Positions 26,663-35,065 of a DNA stretch of 64,000 nucleotides are shown here, in pieces; position 1 is the stretch's first letter; each line of letters opens with the position of its first letter. Below the pieces are notes generated by a model that was given only the letters and a program-made list of their open reading frames with translations, ran no database searches and had not been told where the DNA came from. Origin of the DNA: Bradyrhizobium zhengyangense (GTDB lineage Bacteria > Pseudomonadota > Alphaproteobacteria > Rhizobiales > Xanthobacteraceae). The stretch spans positions 434,001 to 498,000 of the forward strand of contig NZ_JAKLUA010000002.1 of the NCBI RefSeq assembly GCF_022012435.1. The letters are read 5' to 3'. The position numbers and the translations under genes are program-made.

Positions 26663-28171
26663 TCACCGCGTCTCGTCCAGCGCGCAGGTCACCGTGCAGA
26701 CCACGCCGCGCGGCAGGAAGTCGACTGTAGCCTCGCCGCCGAGTTGGTCGCGCGCGCTGCGCTCGATCAGGCGCGAGCCGAAGCCGCGCCGCACCGGCTC
26801 TGTCACCGGGGGGCCGCCGATCTCGGTCCAGATCAGCCGCAGCCGCGGCTTCGGTGCATCGGCGATGACCTCCCAGTCCAGCGTCACCCGGCCGGTCTCG
26901 TTGGAGAGCGCGCCGTATTTCGCGGCGTTGGTCGCGATCTCGTGCACGATCATCGACAGCACCACGGCGAGCCGGGGCGACAGCGGCACCGCGGGTCCGG
27001 CCATGCGGATGCGGTCGGGATTCGCCAGCAGGAACGGCTGGAGCACGCGGGCGATCACGTCCCGCAGCTCCGAGCCCGCCCATTTCTCCTGGCTGAGAAG
27101 ATTGTGAGCCTCGGCGAGGGCGCCGAGACGTCCCTCGAACTTGGTCCGCTCGTCGCGGCTGGCGCTGCGAAAAGTCTGCACCGCGATCGCCTGCATCAAG
27201 GCCAAGGTGTTCTTGACGCGGTGGTTGAGCTCCTCGATCAAGAGATTGTGCAGCATCTCGCCGCGCGCGATCGTGGTCGCCATCCTGACGGCGAAGGTGA
27301 GGCCGATCAGCAGCAACACGCCGCCGATCAGGCTCGTAATTGCGATGTTGCGCCACAGCGGCGCGATCAGCGAGCTCTCGGGGACGCCGGCGGCAACCGT
27401 CCAGCCGGTCAGATGCGATCGCGTATAGGCGGACGCGAGTGATATGCCGTCGAGAGACACCGACGAGAGCGCAGCCTCGTTGCTACGGAACATCTCAGTG
27501 AAGAGCGAGGGCGACGCGCGCTTGCCGAAGGTTTCGCCCGGATTGGGCACTCGGGCGAACACTGTGCCGGTCGTGTCGAGCAGGGAGACCGTCCATTCCG
27601 GGTCAGGTCGCTGCTTCTCGACGAGGTTTTGGAAAATACCGAGCGGCGGGCTGAAGCAGAGGTCGTAGATAACCTCGCCGTCGCGGAACACCGGAACCTC
27701 GACGGTGAGAACCTGACGATGATTGTAGGCGCCGTTGAACAAGTCGGAATATTGCGGTGCCTTGGTCGCGAACAACTTCTCCACGATCGCCATATTGCTG
27801 CGCGGCGGCAGGCTCGCCGTGTCTTCCGTCGTGGACGAAAACAGGATGCGTCCCTTGCTGTCGGAGATCAACACGAGGCCACCCTTGCCATATTGATCGA
27901 GGAAGCCGAGCGCGATGCGGCGAAAACTGACAAAGTCGTCGTTGCGCAGCGAGTTCGTGAGCGCCAGCACCTGCAACCCGCCGGTCATCCGCTGCACCTC
28001 GGAATCCAGCACCAGGCGCATGCTGCGCACGTTCTCTAGCACGCGGCGGGTCGCGTCGCTGCGGTCCTGCTTGTAATTGTAGACTGCGATGCCGACCGCG
28101 AAGACGATCAGCGGCAACATCGTTCCCGTGACCAGGAGAGCGAGCCGGACCGGCAGGGTGAGCTTTGACAA
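26663..28171 (-). CDS. sensor histidine kinase, HWE/HisKA_2 type
   Basis: 502 residues. A membrane helix lies at about 8–30, then an extracytoplasmic Cache-like sensing domain, a second helix near 280 (IAITSLIGGVLLLIGLTFAV), then the kinase. The phospho-acceptor motif is EELNHRVKNTLALMQAIAVQ, followed by a HATPase with VVLSMIVHEIATNAAKYGAL and GFGSRLIE. The first codon appears to be TTG. No response regulator gene adjoins, so it is an orphan. Its stop abuts an enolase-gene remnant, so the original 3' surroundings were rearranged. Confidence 0.88.
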   Translation of the reverse strand: MSKLTLPVRLALLVTGTMLPLIVFAVGIAVYNYKQDRSDATRRVLENVRSMRLVLDSEVQRMTGGLQVLALTNSLRNDDFVSFRRIALGFLDQYGKGGLVLISDSKGRILFSSTTEDTASLPPRSNMAIVEKLFATKAPQYSDLFNGAYNHRQVLTVEVPVFRDGEVIYDLCFSPPLGIFQNLVEKQRPDPEWTVSLLDTTGTVFARVPNPGETFGKRASPSLFTEMFRSNEAALSSVSLDGISLASAYTRSHLTGWTVAAGVPESSLIAPLWRNIAITSLIGGVLLLIGLTFAVRMATTIARGEMLHNLLIEELNHRVKNTLALMQAIAVQTFRSASRDERTKFEGRLGALAEAHNLLSQEKWAGSELRDVIARVLQPFLLANPDRIRMAGPAVPLSPRLAVVLSMIVHEIATNAAKYGALSNETGRVTLDWEVIADAPKPRLRLIWTEIGGPPVTEPVRRGFGSRLIERSARDQLGGEATVDFLPRGVVCTVTCALDETR

Positions 28172-28330
28172 ACGCGGGCGTCCCGATTCCAGCGCCTTTG
28201 CGCCGGACTATGATTTTGAAGAGAACCATACGGGCAGGAATTGCGCGGCGCCACGATTTTCGGAATGGGCGAGCAGGCCGAACGGGATTTTTGCAGCGCG
28301 GTCGCGGACGTCCGCGCGGACGTCGTTGCT

Positions 28331-28423
28331 TCAGCTCATGCTGATGGCGGTGAGCAGCAGGCACATGGCGTACACGGCCGCCAGGCTGAGCCCGGCAATC
28401 CGGGCTTCTCGATGCGGTGTCAT
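28331..28423 (-). CDS. 30-residue single-helix membrane peptide
   Basis: ATG preceded by CGGAG at 8-base spacing. The peptide begins MTPHREARIAGLS and continues as one hydrophobic helix (LAAVYAMCLLLTAISMS), positive-inside at the N-terminus. Supported by ribosome site and composition only. It lies between the sensor kinase and the DUF1236 gene on the same strand. Confidence 0.45.
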   Translation of the reverse strand: MTPHREARIAGLSLAAVYAMCLLLTAISMS

Positions 28424-28478
28424 GTGATCAACTCCGAGAGGGCGGCCGCCTTCGAGGCGACCGCCCGTCCGTTACGTC

Positions 28479-28823
28479 TCAGTCGATTTCCTGTACGACG
28501 GTCCGCGTGCCGGGATCGACCAGCATGACGCGTTCGCCGGAGTAGACGTAGCGATATTGCGTCAGCGACGGGCCCCAATCGGCCGGAACCGCCTCGAGCT
28601 CGACATCGCTCGGAACCGTCGTGCCGACGATGATCTTCTCCTTCGTCGTCACCGGCCGCAGGTGATGCTCGGTGACGTAGGATTTGATCCGCGTCCGGTA
28701 TTGCGGCTCGATCTGAATCGCCGCGGCATGGCCTGTTCCGGTCGTCGTCACCACGGTCGATTGCGCAAACGCGCCGGTCGAGATCATCAGCGCTGCTGCG
28801 GAAAGCAGGAATAGTTTTTTCAT
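28479..28823 (-). CDS. DUF1236 domain-containing secreted protein
   Basis: 114 residues. Signal peptide MKKLFLLSAAALMISTGAFA. The mature protein contains YRTRIKSYVTEHHLRPV and VGTTVPSDVELEAVP, characteristic of DUF1236. The C-terminal DPGTRTVVQEID is a usual ending of the family. Very strong ribosome site GAGGAGGAC. Common in Bradyrhizobium; function unknown, periplasmic. Confidence 0.85.
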   Translation of the reverse strand: MKKLFLLSAAALMISTGAFAQSTVVTTTGTGHAAAIQIEPQYRTRIKSYVTEHHLRPVTTKEKIIVGTTVPSDVELEAVPADWGPSLTQYRYVYSGERVMLVDPGTRTVVQEID

Positions 28824-28963
28824 GTTGTCCTCCTCGTCGGGGCTGTGCGCCGCGACAACATTTCACCAAAGGCGACGTTCCCGGCGGGTAGGAACAAATT
28901 GCTACTTTTTCCCGTTTGCAGATCGACCGGGCGCGGAACGTCCGGCAATTGGAGGAGGAGAGT

Positions 28964-29197
28964 ATGCAACTGAAGATCGCAACCGCGGCAGTGATGATTG
29001 CTGCGTTTTCGTTGCCGGCGTTCGCGGCCGACGAGTTCTACGTCGTTCAGGACGTCAAGACCAAGAAGTGCACGGTCGTCGACAAGAAGCCGATGGACAC
29101 GAGCACGACCGTCGTCAGCCCGTCGGGCACGATCTACAAATCGCGCACCGAGGCTGAGAGCGGCATGAAGACCGTCAAGGTCTGCACGTCGAACTGA
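28964..29197 (+). CDS. small secreted protein, 77 residues
   Basis: Signal peptide (KIATAAVMIAAFSLPAFAA) and a 56-residue mature part (DEFYVVQDVKTKKCTVVDKK) with two cysteines and an apparent beta-rich fold. GGAGGAGGAGAGT is an exceptionally strong ribosome site and fixes the start. Similar small proteins occur widely in Bradyrhizobium without known function. A 26-residue peptide gene follows 12 bases downstream. Confidence 0.75.
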   Translation: MQLKIATAAVMIAAFSLPAFAADEFYVVQDVKTKKCTVVDKKPMDTSTTVVSPSGTIYKSRTEAESGMKTVKVCTSN

Positions 29198-29209
29198 GGA
29201 GGATGCAAA

Positions 29210-29290
29210 ATGCCAGTCTTGATTTTGTGGGCCGTGCCGGCCGTGCTGGTGATTGGCGGCGGCATCTATCTGATCGGCCATTTCCACTAA
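29210..29290 (+). CDS. 26-residue single-helix membrane peptide
   Basis: GAGGAGG lies 7 bases before the ATG. The peptide is one hydrophobic helix (LILWAVPAVLVIGGGIYLIG) ending HFH. It shares a transcript with the preceding secreted-protein gene and is followed at once by a strong hairpin, so this is a complete two-gene unit. Function unknown. Confidence 0.55.
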   Translation: MPVLILWAVPAVLVIGGGIYLIGHFH

Positions 29291-29298
29291 GTACAAAA

Positions 29299-29333
29299 GC
29301 AATGGGCTTCGCGATGCTCGCGAAGCCCATTGC
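29299..29333. terminator. strong bidirectional stem-loop
   Basis: A perfect 16-bp inverted repeat, GCAATGGGCTTCGCGA and its complement, loop TGC. It lies in the 60-base gap between convergent genes. No long T run on either side. Confidence 0.7.
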
Positions 29334-29350
29334 AACAAATGTTAGGGACG

Positions 29351-30625
29351 TCAGAGATTGCTCTCGGTGATTGCGGCATAGACCATGCTGCGCAGCTCGC
29401 GCCGGATCGGATAGGCGCTCGACGGCAGCACCTGGGTCATGAAGATCGTGATCAGTTCCTCGGCCGGATCGATCCAGAACGAGGTCGTGGCCGCGCCGCC
29501 CCAATTGTATTCGCCAGGGCTGCCCGCGATCAGTGTCTCCGCGGGGCGCATCGTCACCGCAAATCCGAGGCCGAAGCCGATGCCGTTATAGGTCGCCTCC
29601 GAGAACAGCGAGCGCGACACTTCCGGCAGCGCCTGTCCGCCCGGAATGTGGTTGGTCGTCATCAGCGCCAGCGTTTTCGGCCCGATCAACCTGATACCGC
29701 CAAGCTCGCCGCCGTTCAAAAGCGCACGGCAGAAGGTGAGATAGTCGGCCATCGTCGAGCAGAGCCCGCCGCCACCGGAAATGAGAGAGGGCGGTGTCAG
29801 GAACGAGCTCTTGGTCGGGTCGTCCTGGAGCGTCAGGCCCTCGCGGCGCTGGCCGGCGTGCATGGTGAATCCACCGCCGGGATCGGCATTGTAGCAGGCG
29901 GCGAAACGATGCGCCTTCGAGGCCGGGACGTGGAAATCGGTGTCGGTCATGCCGAGCGGATCGAGGATGCGTTGCTTCAGGAACTGCTCGAACGGCATCC
30001 CCGAGATCTTGCCGACGAGGTAGCCGAGCACGTCGGTCGCGACAGAGTAGTTCCAGGAGTCACCGGGCGAGAATTCCAAGGGGATCTTTGCAAGGCTCTC
30101 GATCATGCCTTCGAGCGTGCCCGACTTCTCGACCTCGCCGATCTTCTCGGCGCGATAGGCGGCATCGACGTTGGAGCGCTGCTGGAAGCCGTAAGTCAGC
30201 CCGGACGTGTGGCGCAAGAGATCGACGATCAGCATCGGCCGAGACGGCGGCCGCGCCAGGAAGTTGGGCCAGGTGCCGGCGACGAACACGCCGAGGTTCT
30301 TCCATTCCGGAATGTACTTTGCGACCGGCTCATCGATCGCGACCAGGCCTTCCTCGACCAGCATCATGAAGGCGACGCTGGTGAGCGGCTTGGTCATGGA
30401 ATAGATGCGGTAAATGGTGTCGTCCTTGACCGGCGTCTTGCGCTCGACATCGGCAAAGCCCTGCACCGAGCTGTGGGCGATCTTGCCGCGGCGGTAGACC
30501 AAGAGATGCGTGCCCGGGAAACGGCCGGCATCGATGTACCTGACCTTCAGATGGGCATCGACGCGGGCGAGGGCGGCCTTGGACATGCCCACGGATTCGG
30601 GCGAGGCGGGGGTAGGGGCGAGCAT
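29351..30625 (-). CDS. serine hydrolase, beta-lactamase/esterase family
   Basis: 424 residues. The Ser/Lys motif is SMTK at about residue 76, followed by a WNYSVATDVLG segment in the place of the YxN motif (Tyr present, third residue Val) and a C-terminal WGGAATTSFWIDP corresponding to the third motif. No signal peptide, so it acts in the cytoplasm. Such proteins are esterases (EstB-like) more often than antibiotic-hydrolysing enzymes. Ribosome site CCGGAGGAAC. Confidence 0.87.
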   Translation of the reverse strand: MLAPTPASPESVGMSKAALARVDAHLKVRYIDAGRFPGTHLLVYRRGKIAHSSVQGFADVERKTPVKDDTIYRIYSMTKPLTSVAFMMLVEEGLVAIDEPVAKYIPEWKNLGVFVAGTWPNFLARPPSRPMLIVDLLRHTSGLTYGFQQRSNVDAAYRAEKIGEVEKSGTLEGMIESLAKIPLEFSPGDSWNYSVATDVLGYLVGKISGMPFEQFLKQRILDPLGMTDTDFHVPASKAHRFAACYNADPGGGFTMHAGQRREGLTLQDDPTKSSFLTPPSLISGGGGLCSTMADYLTFCRALLNGGELGGIRLIGPKTLALMTTNHIPGGQALPEVSRSLFSEATYNGIGFGLGFAVTMRPAETLIAGSPGEYNWGGAATTSFWIDPAEELITIFMTQVLPSSAYPIRRELRSMVYAAITESNL

Positions 30626-30787
30626 CAGTTCCTCCGGGCAGTTTTGTCAGGCGTTGATAGCCGAAATGACGACCTTATTCCAAGCTTGTCGCGCTTAACG
30701 CGGGGCCGGGCGGTGGTGTAGGCTCCGCTCTGGAACGCCGCCAAAGAGCCCAGCCGGGCCAACGAGAAAATCCAGGGTAAACGCGCC

Positions 30788-31705
30788 ATGACCCAGTTCA
30801 ACGAGACCGAACTCACCGAAGCCGTCGTCAAAAGCTTCGACAACACGCCAGATCCGCGTGCGAAATTCCTGCTCCAGGAATTAGTGAAGTCGCTGCACGA
30901 TTACGTGAGCAAGACCGGTCTCACCTTCGAGGAGTGGGACTACGCCATCGATTTTCTCACGCGCACCGGCCAGAAATGCACCGACACCCGCCAGGAGTTC
31001 ATCCTGCTCTCGGACGTCCTTGGCGTCTCCATGCTGGTCGACGCGGTCAACCATCGCGACCGCGACGGCGCGACCCAGACGACGGTGCTTGGCCCGTTCT
31101 ATGTCGGCGAGCACAAGGTCACCGCCCATGGCACCGACATCTCGCCGAACAACCTCACGGGCGAGCGGATGTTCGTGCAGAGCCGGGTCACCGATCTCCA
31201 GGGAAAGCCGCTCGCGAACGTCCCGGTCGACGTCTGGCACGCCGACGATGACGGCTTCTACGATTCCCAGAAGGCGAATTACGACGAGGTCGGCGCCTCC
31301 GCACGGGCGCGCTTCATCACCGACAGCGACGGCCGCTTCTTCTTCCGCACCATCCTGCCGTGCAGCTATCCGATTCCGACCGACGGGCCGGTGGGTGAGA
31401 TGATCGTGCAGACTAAGCGCCATCCGATGCGGCCCGCGCATGTGCACTTCCTGGTCAATGCCAAGGGCTACGAGCCGCTGATCACCCACGTCTTCATGGA
31501 CGGCGACAAATATCTCGATTCCGACGTGGTGTTCGGCGTCAAGGACGACCTCGTCGCCAAGGTCGAGCCGCGCAACGAGCCTGAGATGCCCGACGGCGGC
31601 AAGGCGAACGGGAAGTGGCACCTGATGAGCTACGAATTCCACCTCAAGCCGGGCGGTGGCATCGCACCGAAGCCGCTGGGGACGAAGGCGGCCGAGCCGG
31701 CCTGA
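30788..31705 (+). CDS. intradiol ring-cleavage dioxygenase
   Basis: 305 residues. An N-terminal dioxygenase_N domain (about 20–105) is followed by the catalytic domain. Iron ligands are visible as Tyr in DGFYDSQ and CSYPIPTDGPVG and His in RPAHVHF. The length and N-terminal domain resemble catechol or hydroxyquinol 1,2-dioxygenases. It would open an aromatic diol to a muconate or maleylacetate. No downstream ring-cleavage pathway gene is nearby, so the exact substrate is open. Confidence 0.9.
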   Translation: MTQFNETELTEAVVKSFDNTPDPRAKFLLQELVKSLHDYVSKTGLTFEEWDYAIDFLTRTGQKCTDTRQEFILLSDVLGVSMLVDAVNHRDRDGATQTTVLGPFYVGEHKVTAHGTDISPNNLTGERMFVQSRVTDLQGKPLANVPVDVWHADDDGFYDSQKANYDEVGASARARFITDSDGRFFFRTILPCSYPIPTDGPVGEMIVQTKRHPMRPAHVHFLVNAKGYEPLITHVFMDGDKYLDSDVVFGVKDDLVAKVEPRNEPEMPDGGKANGKWHLMSYEFHLKPGGGIAPKPLGTKAAEPA

Positions 31706-31720
31706 GCGGCATCGGCCCTG

Positions 31721-33454
31721 CTAGCGCGCGTGCAGCAGAGCGAGGAGCGCGACGACGACGCAGGCCAGCGTCACCGTCGTCACCTTCCAGAACAGCAGCG
31801 GATTGCGCTCGATCAGGGGCGTGGTCCGCGTGCCGAGATAAGCTGGGTTAGGGTTCCTGAGTTCGTAGGTGAATTCGAACAGGTCCTCGTGGCGCTTGTT
31901 GGGATCGGGATGCAGCGCCTTGCGCAGCGCACCGTCGATCCAGACGGGGACGGCACGGTCGTCGTGGCTGGCCGGGCGATACCTGAGCTTCCAAGCATCC
32001 GATCGTCCCTTGATCCGCGCGACCTGAGCGCCGTAAGGCAGCTCTCCGGTCAGCATCTGGTAGCAGATGCTGGCCAGCGAAAACATGTCCGACCGCGGCG
32101 AGCCGCCTTCGCCGAGAAAATATTCCGGCGCCGTGTACTGGACCGTGCCGAGGATCTCGGCGTCAGCCGGACTGGGGGCCGCCTCGACGACGCCGGCGAC
32201 CTTGACCGCTCCGAAGTCGATGATCTTCGCCGTGCCGGTTTTGTCGATCAGGATGTTGTCGGGTCTCAAATCCTGATGCAGCATCTCCATGCGGTGGAAG
32301 GCGCGCAAGCCCGCCGCGACCTGGTCGACGATGCCGCGCACGGTCTCGAGGTCGGGACGCGGATTGTCCAGCATCCACTGCCTCAGTGTCTGTCCCTCGA
32401 TGAACTCGGTGGCGACGTAGAGGTAGTTGCGCCGTCTGGACCGCGAGCGCGGCTTGAGGACGTGGGGGCTGTCGATCCGGCGCGCGATCCACTCCTCCAT
32501 CAGGAAACGCTTGAGATAGGCGGGATCGTCGCGCAGATCGATCGACGGTATCTTCAGCGCGACCATCTCTTCGGTCTCGGTGTCGACGGCGAGGTAGATG
32601 TGGCTGCGGCTGGAGGCATGCACTTCGCGGACGATGCGATAGCCGTCGAACAAGGCTCGCGGCTCCAGCAGGGGCGGCAGCGGCAGTTCGGCCGTGCCGC
32701 CGAACATATCGACCGAGCCCGCCTGCGGCACCTGATCAATGCGCAGGATCTGCACGGTGATGTTGTCGTCGCTGCCGCGCCGATAGGCCTCCTCGACGAT
32801 GGTTTGCGCGGCCGCATCGAGATCGGCGGCAGAGGCCGCAAGGGTACTCGTGACGAAGCGATGATCGACGAATTCGTAAGCGCCGTCTGTCGCCAGCAGG
32901 AAGATGTCGCCGGGCTCGACCTGTAGCGCCTGGTAGTCGATTTCGATCTGTGGATTGATCCCGAGCGCGCGGCCAAGATAAGTCTGCTCGGACGAGACGA
33001 TGATCCGGTGATCGTCCGTGAGCTGCTCGAGGGCCTTGCCGGCGACGCGATAGATCCGGCAGTCGCCGACGTGAAAGATGTGGGCCGTGGTCGATTTGAT
33101 GACCATGGCCGTGAAGGTGCAGACGTAGCCCTTGTCGCGGTCGTAAGCATATTGGCTGCGTCGGGTTTCCGCGTGCAGCCAGGAGTTGGTCGCCTCCAGG
33201 ACCCGCCGCGCTGAATTTTTCACCGTCCAGGACTCCGAGGTGCAGTAGTAGTCGGTCAGGAAGCTCTTGACCGCCGACTCGCTCGCGACCTGGCTCACCG
33301 CGCTGCTCGAGATGCCGTCGGCCAGCACGACGGCGATGCCCTTGAGACTCAGCATCGGCTCGGTCGGGATCAGCGCGCCGTGAAAGTCCTGGTTGACCGG
33401 CTTGCGCCCCTTGTCGGAGTGCTGCCCAATCGAAATTTGCAAGCCCCGGCCCAT
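31721..33454 (-). CDS. membrane-anchored PP2C phosphatase–Ser/Thr kinase fusion
   Basis: 577 residues in three parts. PP2C phosphatase at about 5–240 with NQDFHG, VLADGIS, GDCRIY, LATDGAYEF and GSDDN. Protein kinase at about 275–520 with VALKIP (ATP lysine), HQDLRPDN (catalytic Asp; Lys of HRDLKPEN replaced by Arg), IDFGA and APEYF; the glycine loop is degenerate. One C-terminal membrane helix ends the protein. ATG preceded by GGCGAGG chosen over upstream TTG/GTG. It follows a formate/nitrite channel gene by 85 bases. Similar kinases adjoin nitrate assimilation genes in other proteobacteria such as Pseudomonas; the target is unknown. Confidence 0.9.
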   Translation of the reverse strand: MGRGLQISIGQHSDKGRKPVNQDFHGALIPTEPMLSLKGIAVVLADGISSSAVSQVASESAVKSFLTDYYCTSESWTVKNSARRVLEATNSWLHAETRRSQYAYDRDKGYVCTFTAMVIKSTTAHIFHVGDCRIYRVAGKALEQLTDDHRIIVSSEQTYLGRALGINPQIEIDYQALQVEPGDIFLLATDGAYEFVDHRFVTSTLAASAADLDAAAQTIVEEAYRRGSDDNITVQILRIDQVPQAGSVDMFGGTAELPLPPLLEPRALFDGYRIVREVHASSRSHIYLAVDTETEEMVALKIPSIDLRDDPAYLKRFLMEEWIARRIDSPHVLKPRSRSRRRNYLYVATEFIEGQTLRQWMLDNPRPDLETVRGIVDQVAAGLRAFHRMEMLHQDLRPDNILIDKTGTAKIIDFGAVKVAGVVEAAPSPADAEILGTVQYTAPEYFLGEGGSPRSDMFSLASICYQMLTGELPYGAQVARIKGRSDAWKLRYRPASHDDRAVPVWIDGALRKALHPDPNKRHEDLFEFTYELRNPNPAYLGTRTTPLIERNPLLFWKVTTVTLACVVVALLALLHAR

Positions 33455-33539
33455 CCTCGCCACCAATGCAAAGGGAGCCTCACCCTAGCAGGCAAAGCTC
33501 CCTTGTCGGACATCACTCCCTCGTTTGAATAGCGATCGC

Positions 33540-34379
33540 TCAGGCCGCTGCGCGCGGCTGGCTCTTCGCCGCCACCTCACGCTTCGGCTTCGTCAGCACA
33601 TGCGTGGTGTAGAGGGTCAGGCCGGTGAAGGCGAGGCCGCCGACGAGGTTGCCCAGCACGGTCGGGATCTCGTTCCAGATGAAATAGTCCAGGATCGAGA
33701 ACTTGGCATGCAGCATCAGCCCCGACGGGAACAGGAACATGTTCACCACGGAGTGCTCGAACACCATGTAGAAGAACACCAGGATCGGCATCCACATCGC
33801 GATGACCTTGCCCGGGACAGTGGTGGAAATCATGGCGCCGACGACGCCGGTCGAGACCATCCAGTTGCAGAGCATGCCGCGGATGAACAGCGTTGCCATG
33901 CCCGCCGCGCCGTGCGCGGCATAGCCAAGCGTTCTGCCTTCGCCGATATTGCCGATCGCCGTGCCGACCTTATCGGGGTCCTGGGTGAAGCCGAAGGTCG
34001 TGACGAACGCCATCATGAAGGCCACGGTCAGCGCGCCGCCGAAATTGCCGATGAAGACGAGACCCCAGTTGCGCAGGACGCCGCCGAGCGTGACCCCGGG
34101 CCGCTTGTCGAGCAGCGCGAGCGGGGAGAGGACGAAGACGCCGGTCAGAAGGTCGAAGCCCAAGAGATAGAGCATGCAGAAGCCGACCGGAAACAGCAGC
34201 GCGCCGACGATCGGCTGGCCGGTGTTGACGTTGATGGTGACGGCGAACCACGCCGCGAGTGCCAGGATGGCGCCGGCCATATAGGCGCGGATGACCGTAT
34301 CCCGGGTGGACATGAAGATCTTGGATTCCCCAGCGTCCACCATCTTGGTGACGAATTCCGAAGGTGCGAGATACGACAT
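33540..34379 (-). CDS. formate/nitrite transporter family channel (NirC-like)
   Basis: 279 residues with six predicted membrane helices. FNT features include FMSTRDTVIRAYMAGAIL near the start, the FIGNFGGALTVAF segment and FEHSVVNMFLFPSGL (F-E-H-S-V-V-N-M is the hallmark). These pentameric channels pass small monovalent anions. Next to a nitrate assimilation operon nitrite is the likely substrate. Ribosome site AAGGAAC. First gene of a minus-strand unit with the phosphatase–kinase fusion. Confidence 0.92.
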   Translation of the reverse strand: MSYLAPSEFVTKMVDAGESKIFMSTRDTVIRAYMAGAILALAAWFAVTINVNTGQPIVGALLFPVGFCMLYLLGFDLLTGVFVLSPLALLDKRPGVTLGGVLRNWGLVFIGNFGGALTVAFMMAFVTTFGFTQDPDKVGTAIGNIGEGRTLGYAAHGAAGMATLFIRGMLCNWMVSTGVVGAMISTTVPGKVIAMWMPILVFFYMVFEHSVVNMFLFPSGLMLHAKFSILDYFIWNEIPTVLGNLVGGLAFTGLTLYTTHVLTKPKREVAAKSQPRAAA

Positions 34380-34755
34380 CGTCAGTTCCTTTGTGCGTGT
34401 GACCCCTTGAGACGCGACCGTTGCCCGACCGCGCCACGGCCAACACGATGAACTGCACCTCGCGGGGCGGGAGCGACCTGGGCGATATCGGCATGCACCG
34501 GGATAGCGTCACGATGACCGCGCTTCGCGGTTCAGCGAACAGGTTTCGCTACCCTAGTGGCCGTCGGAAGCTCGCTACCCCGGGCGCACTGCAGTCATCG
34601 TTGACCTGCACGTTACGAAGCAATCGATGTGCCAAAGGCGCGGCCGCCCGGTCCGGTTCTTCACGGGGTTCTACGCCCGGTTTGCCGGGGCTTGCTCAGT
34701 GCGAATTCGCTCATTTCGGGCACCAAATCGGGCCTGTGGCGAAAAATCGGGCGAC

Positions 34756-34772
34756 TGCACAACTCTTGTGCG
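34756..34772 (+). promoter_or_regulatory. candidate NtrC enhancer site
   Basis: TGCACAACTCTTGTGCG has the 17-base layout of the NtrC consensus TGCAC-N7-GTGCA with one mismatch at the last base. It lies about 140 bases upstream of the sigma-54-like element, a normal enhancer distance. Control by NtrC is known for this operon in B. diazoefficiens. Confidence 0.6.
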
Positions 34773-34907
34773 ACGCACAATCAACGGGCGAATCAGCATT
34801 CAAGAATTGAGCGCGAAGCCGAAGTTTGATGCAATTATAGGCCAGCCTAAAGATTCATCAACTAGTCTAAGCCATTGTTTATAATTGTATTTTCTTGGTG
34901 CGCGCCG

Positions 34908-34924
34908 TTGGCACAAGGCTTGAA
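34908..34924 (+). promoter_or_regulatory. candidate sigma-54 promoter of narK operon
   Basis: TTGGCACAAGGCTTGAA aligns with YTGGCACGN4TTGCW. The -24 GG is present and the -12 element reads TTGA in place of TTGC. Spacing is correct. Transcription would start near 34935, leaving a leader of about 130 bases before the narK ATG. Confidence 0.55.
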
Positions 34925-34950
34925 TTACGAGTTTTGACGCCATCGACGCC

Positions 34951-35003
34951 GTCACAAGCAATCAACCAATCTGTGACACCGCCCAATCGGGGGCTTTCCC
35001 CGA
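34951..35003 (+). promoter_or_regulatory. structured leader of narK, candidate NasT-type antitermination element
   Basis: Two hairpins lie between the presumed transcription start and narK. The first is GTCACA/TGTGAC with a 15-base loop. The second is TCGGGG, loop GCTTT, CCCCGA (34987–35003). An alternative pairing GCCC (34981–34984) with GGGC (34991–34994), loop AATCGG of six bases, excludes the second hairpin. Mutually exclusive pairing and a six-base loop recall ANTAR-protein targets in nas leaders, but the loop lacks the expected G at position 4 and the T run after the hairpin is poor. Confidence 0.4.
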
Positions 35004-35065
35004 GCGTGCCTCTTTGCGTCCGCGATTTGTCGGTGTCGCGCCTTCCTAGCGAAAGGGATTTTCCA

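Larger units (their letters stand above)
34380..35065. other. 686-base divergent control region between the nitrite channel gene and narK
   Basis: No convincing gene. It contains, toward narK, an AT-rich stretch (about 34820–34900), a TGCAC/GTGCG dyad, a sigma-54-like element and a structured leader, described separately. The half nearer the channel gene shows only small hairpins (for example ACCGCG/CGCGGT at 34517–34531). Confidence 0.6.

Noticed and set aside
34435..34460. Possible sigma-54 promoter for the nitrite channel gene on the minus strand
   Set aside because: The TGG and GC elements are present but one base too close together (9 instead of 10 between GG and GC).
34421..34884. Short open frames in the channel–narK control region
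   Set aside because: None has a ribosome site or credible composition, and regulatory elements occupy the stretch.
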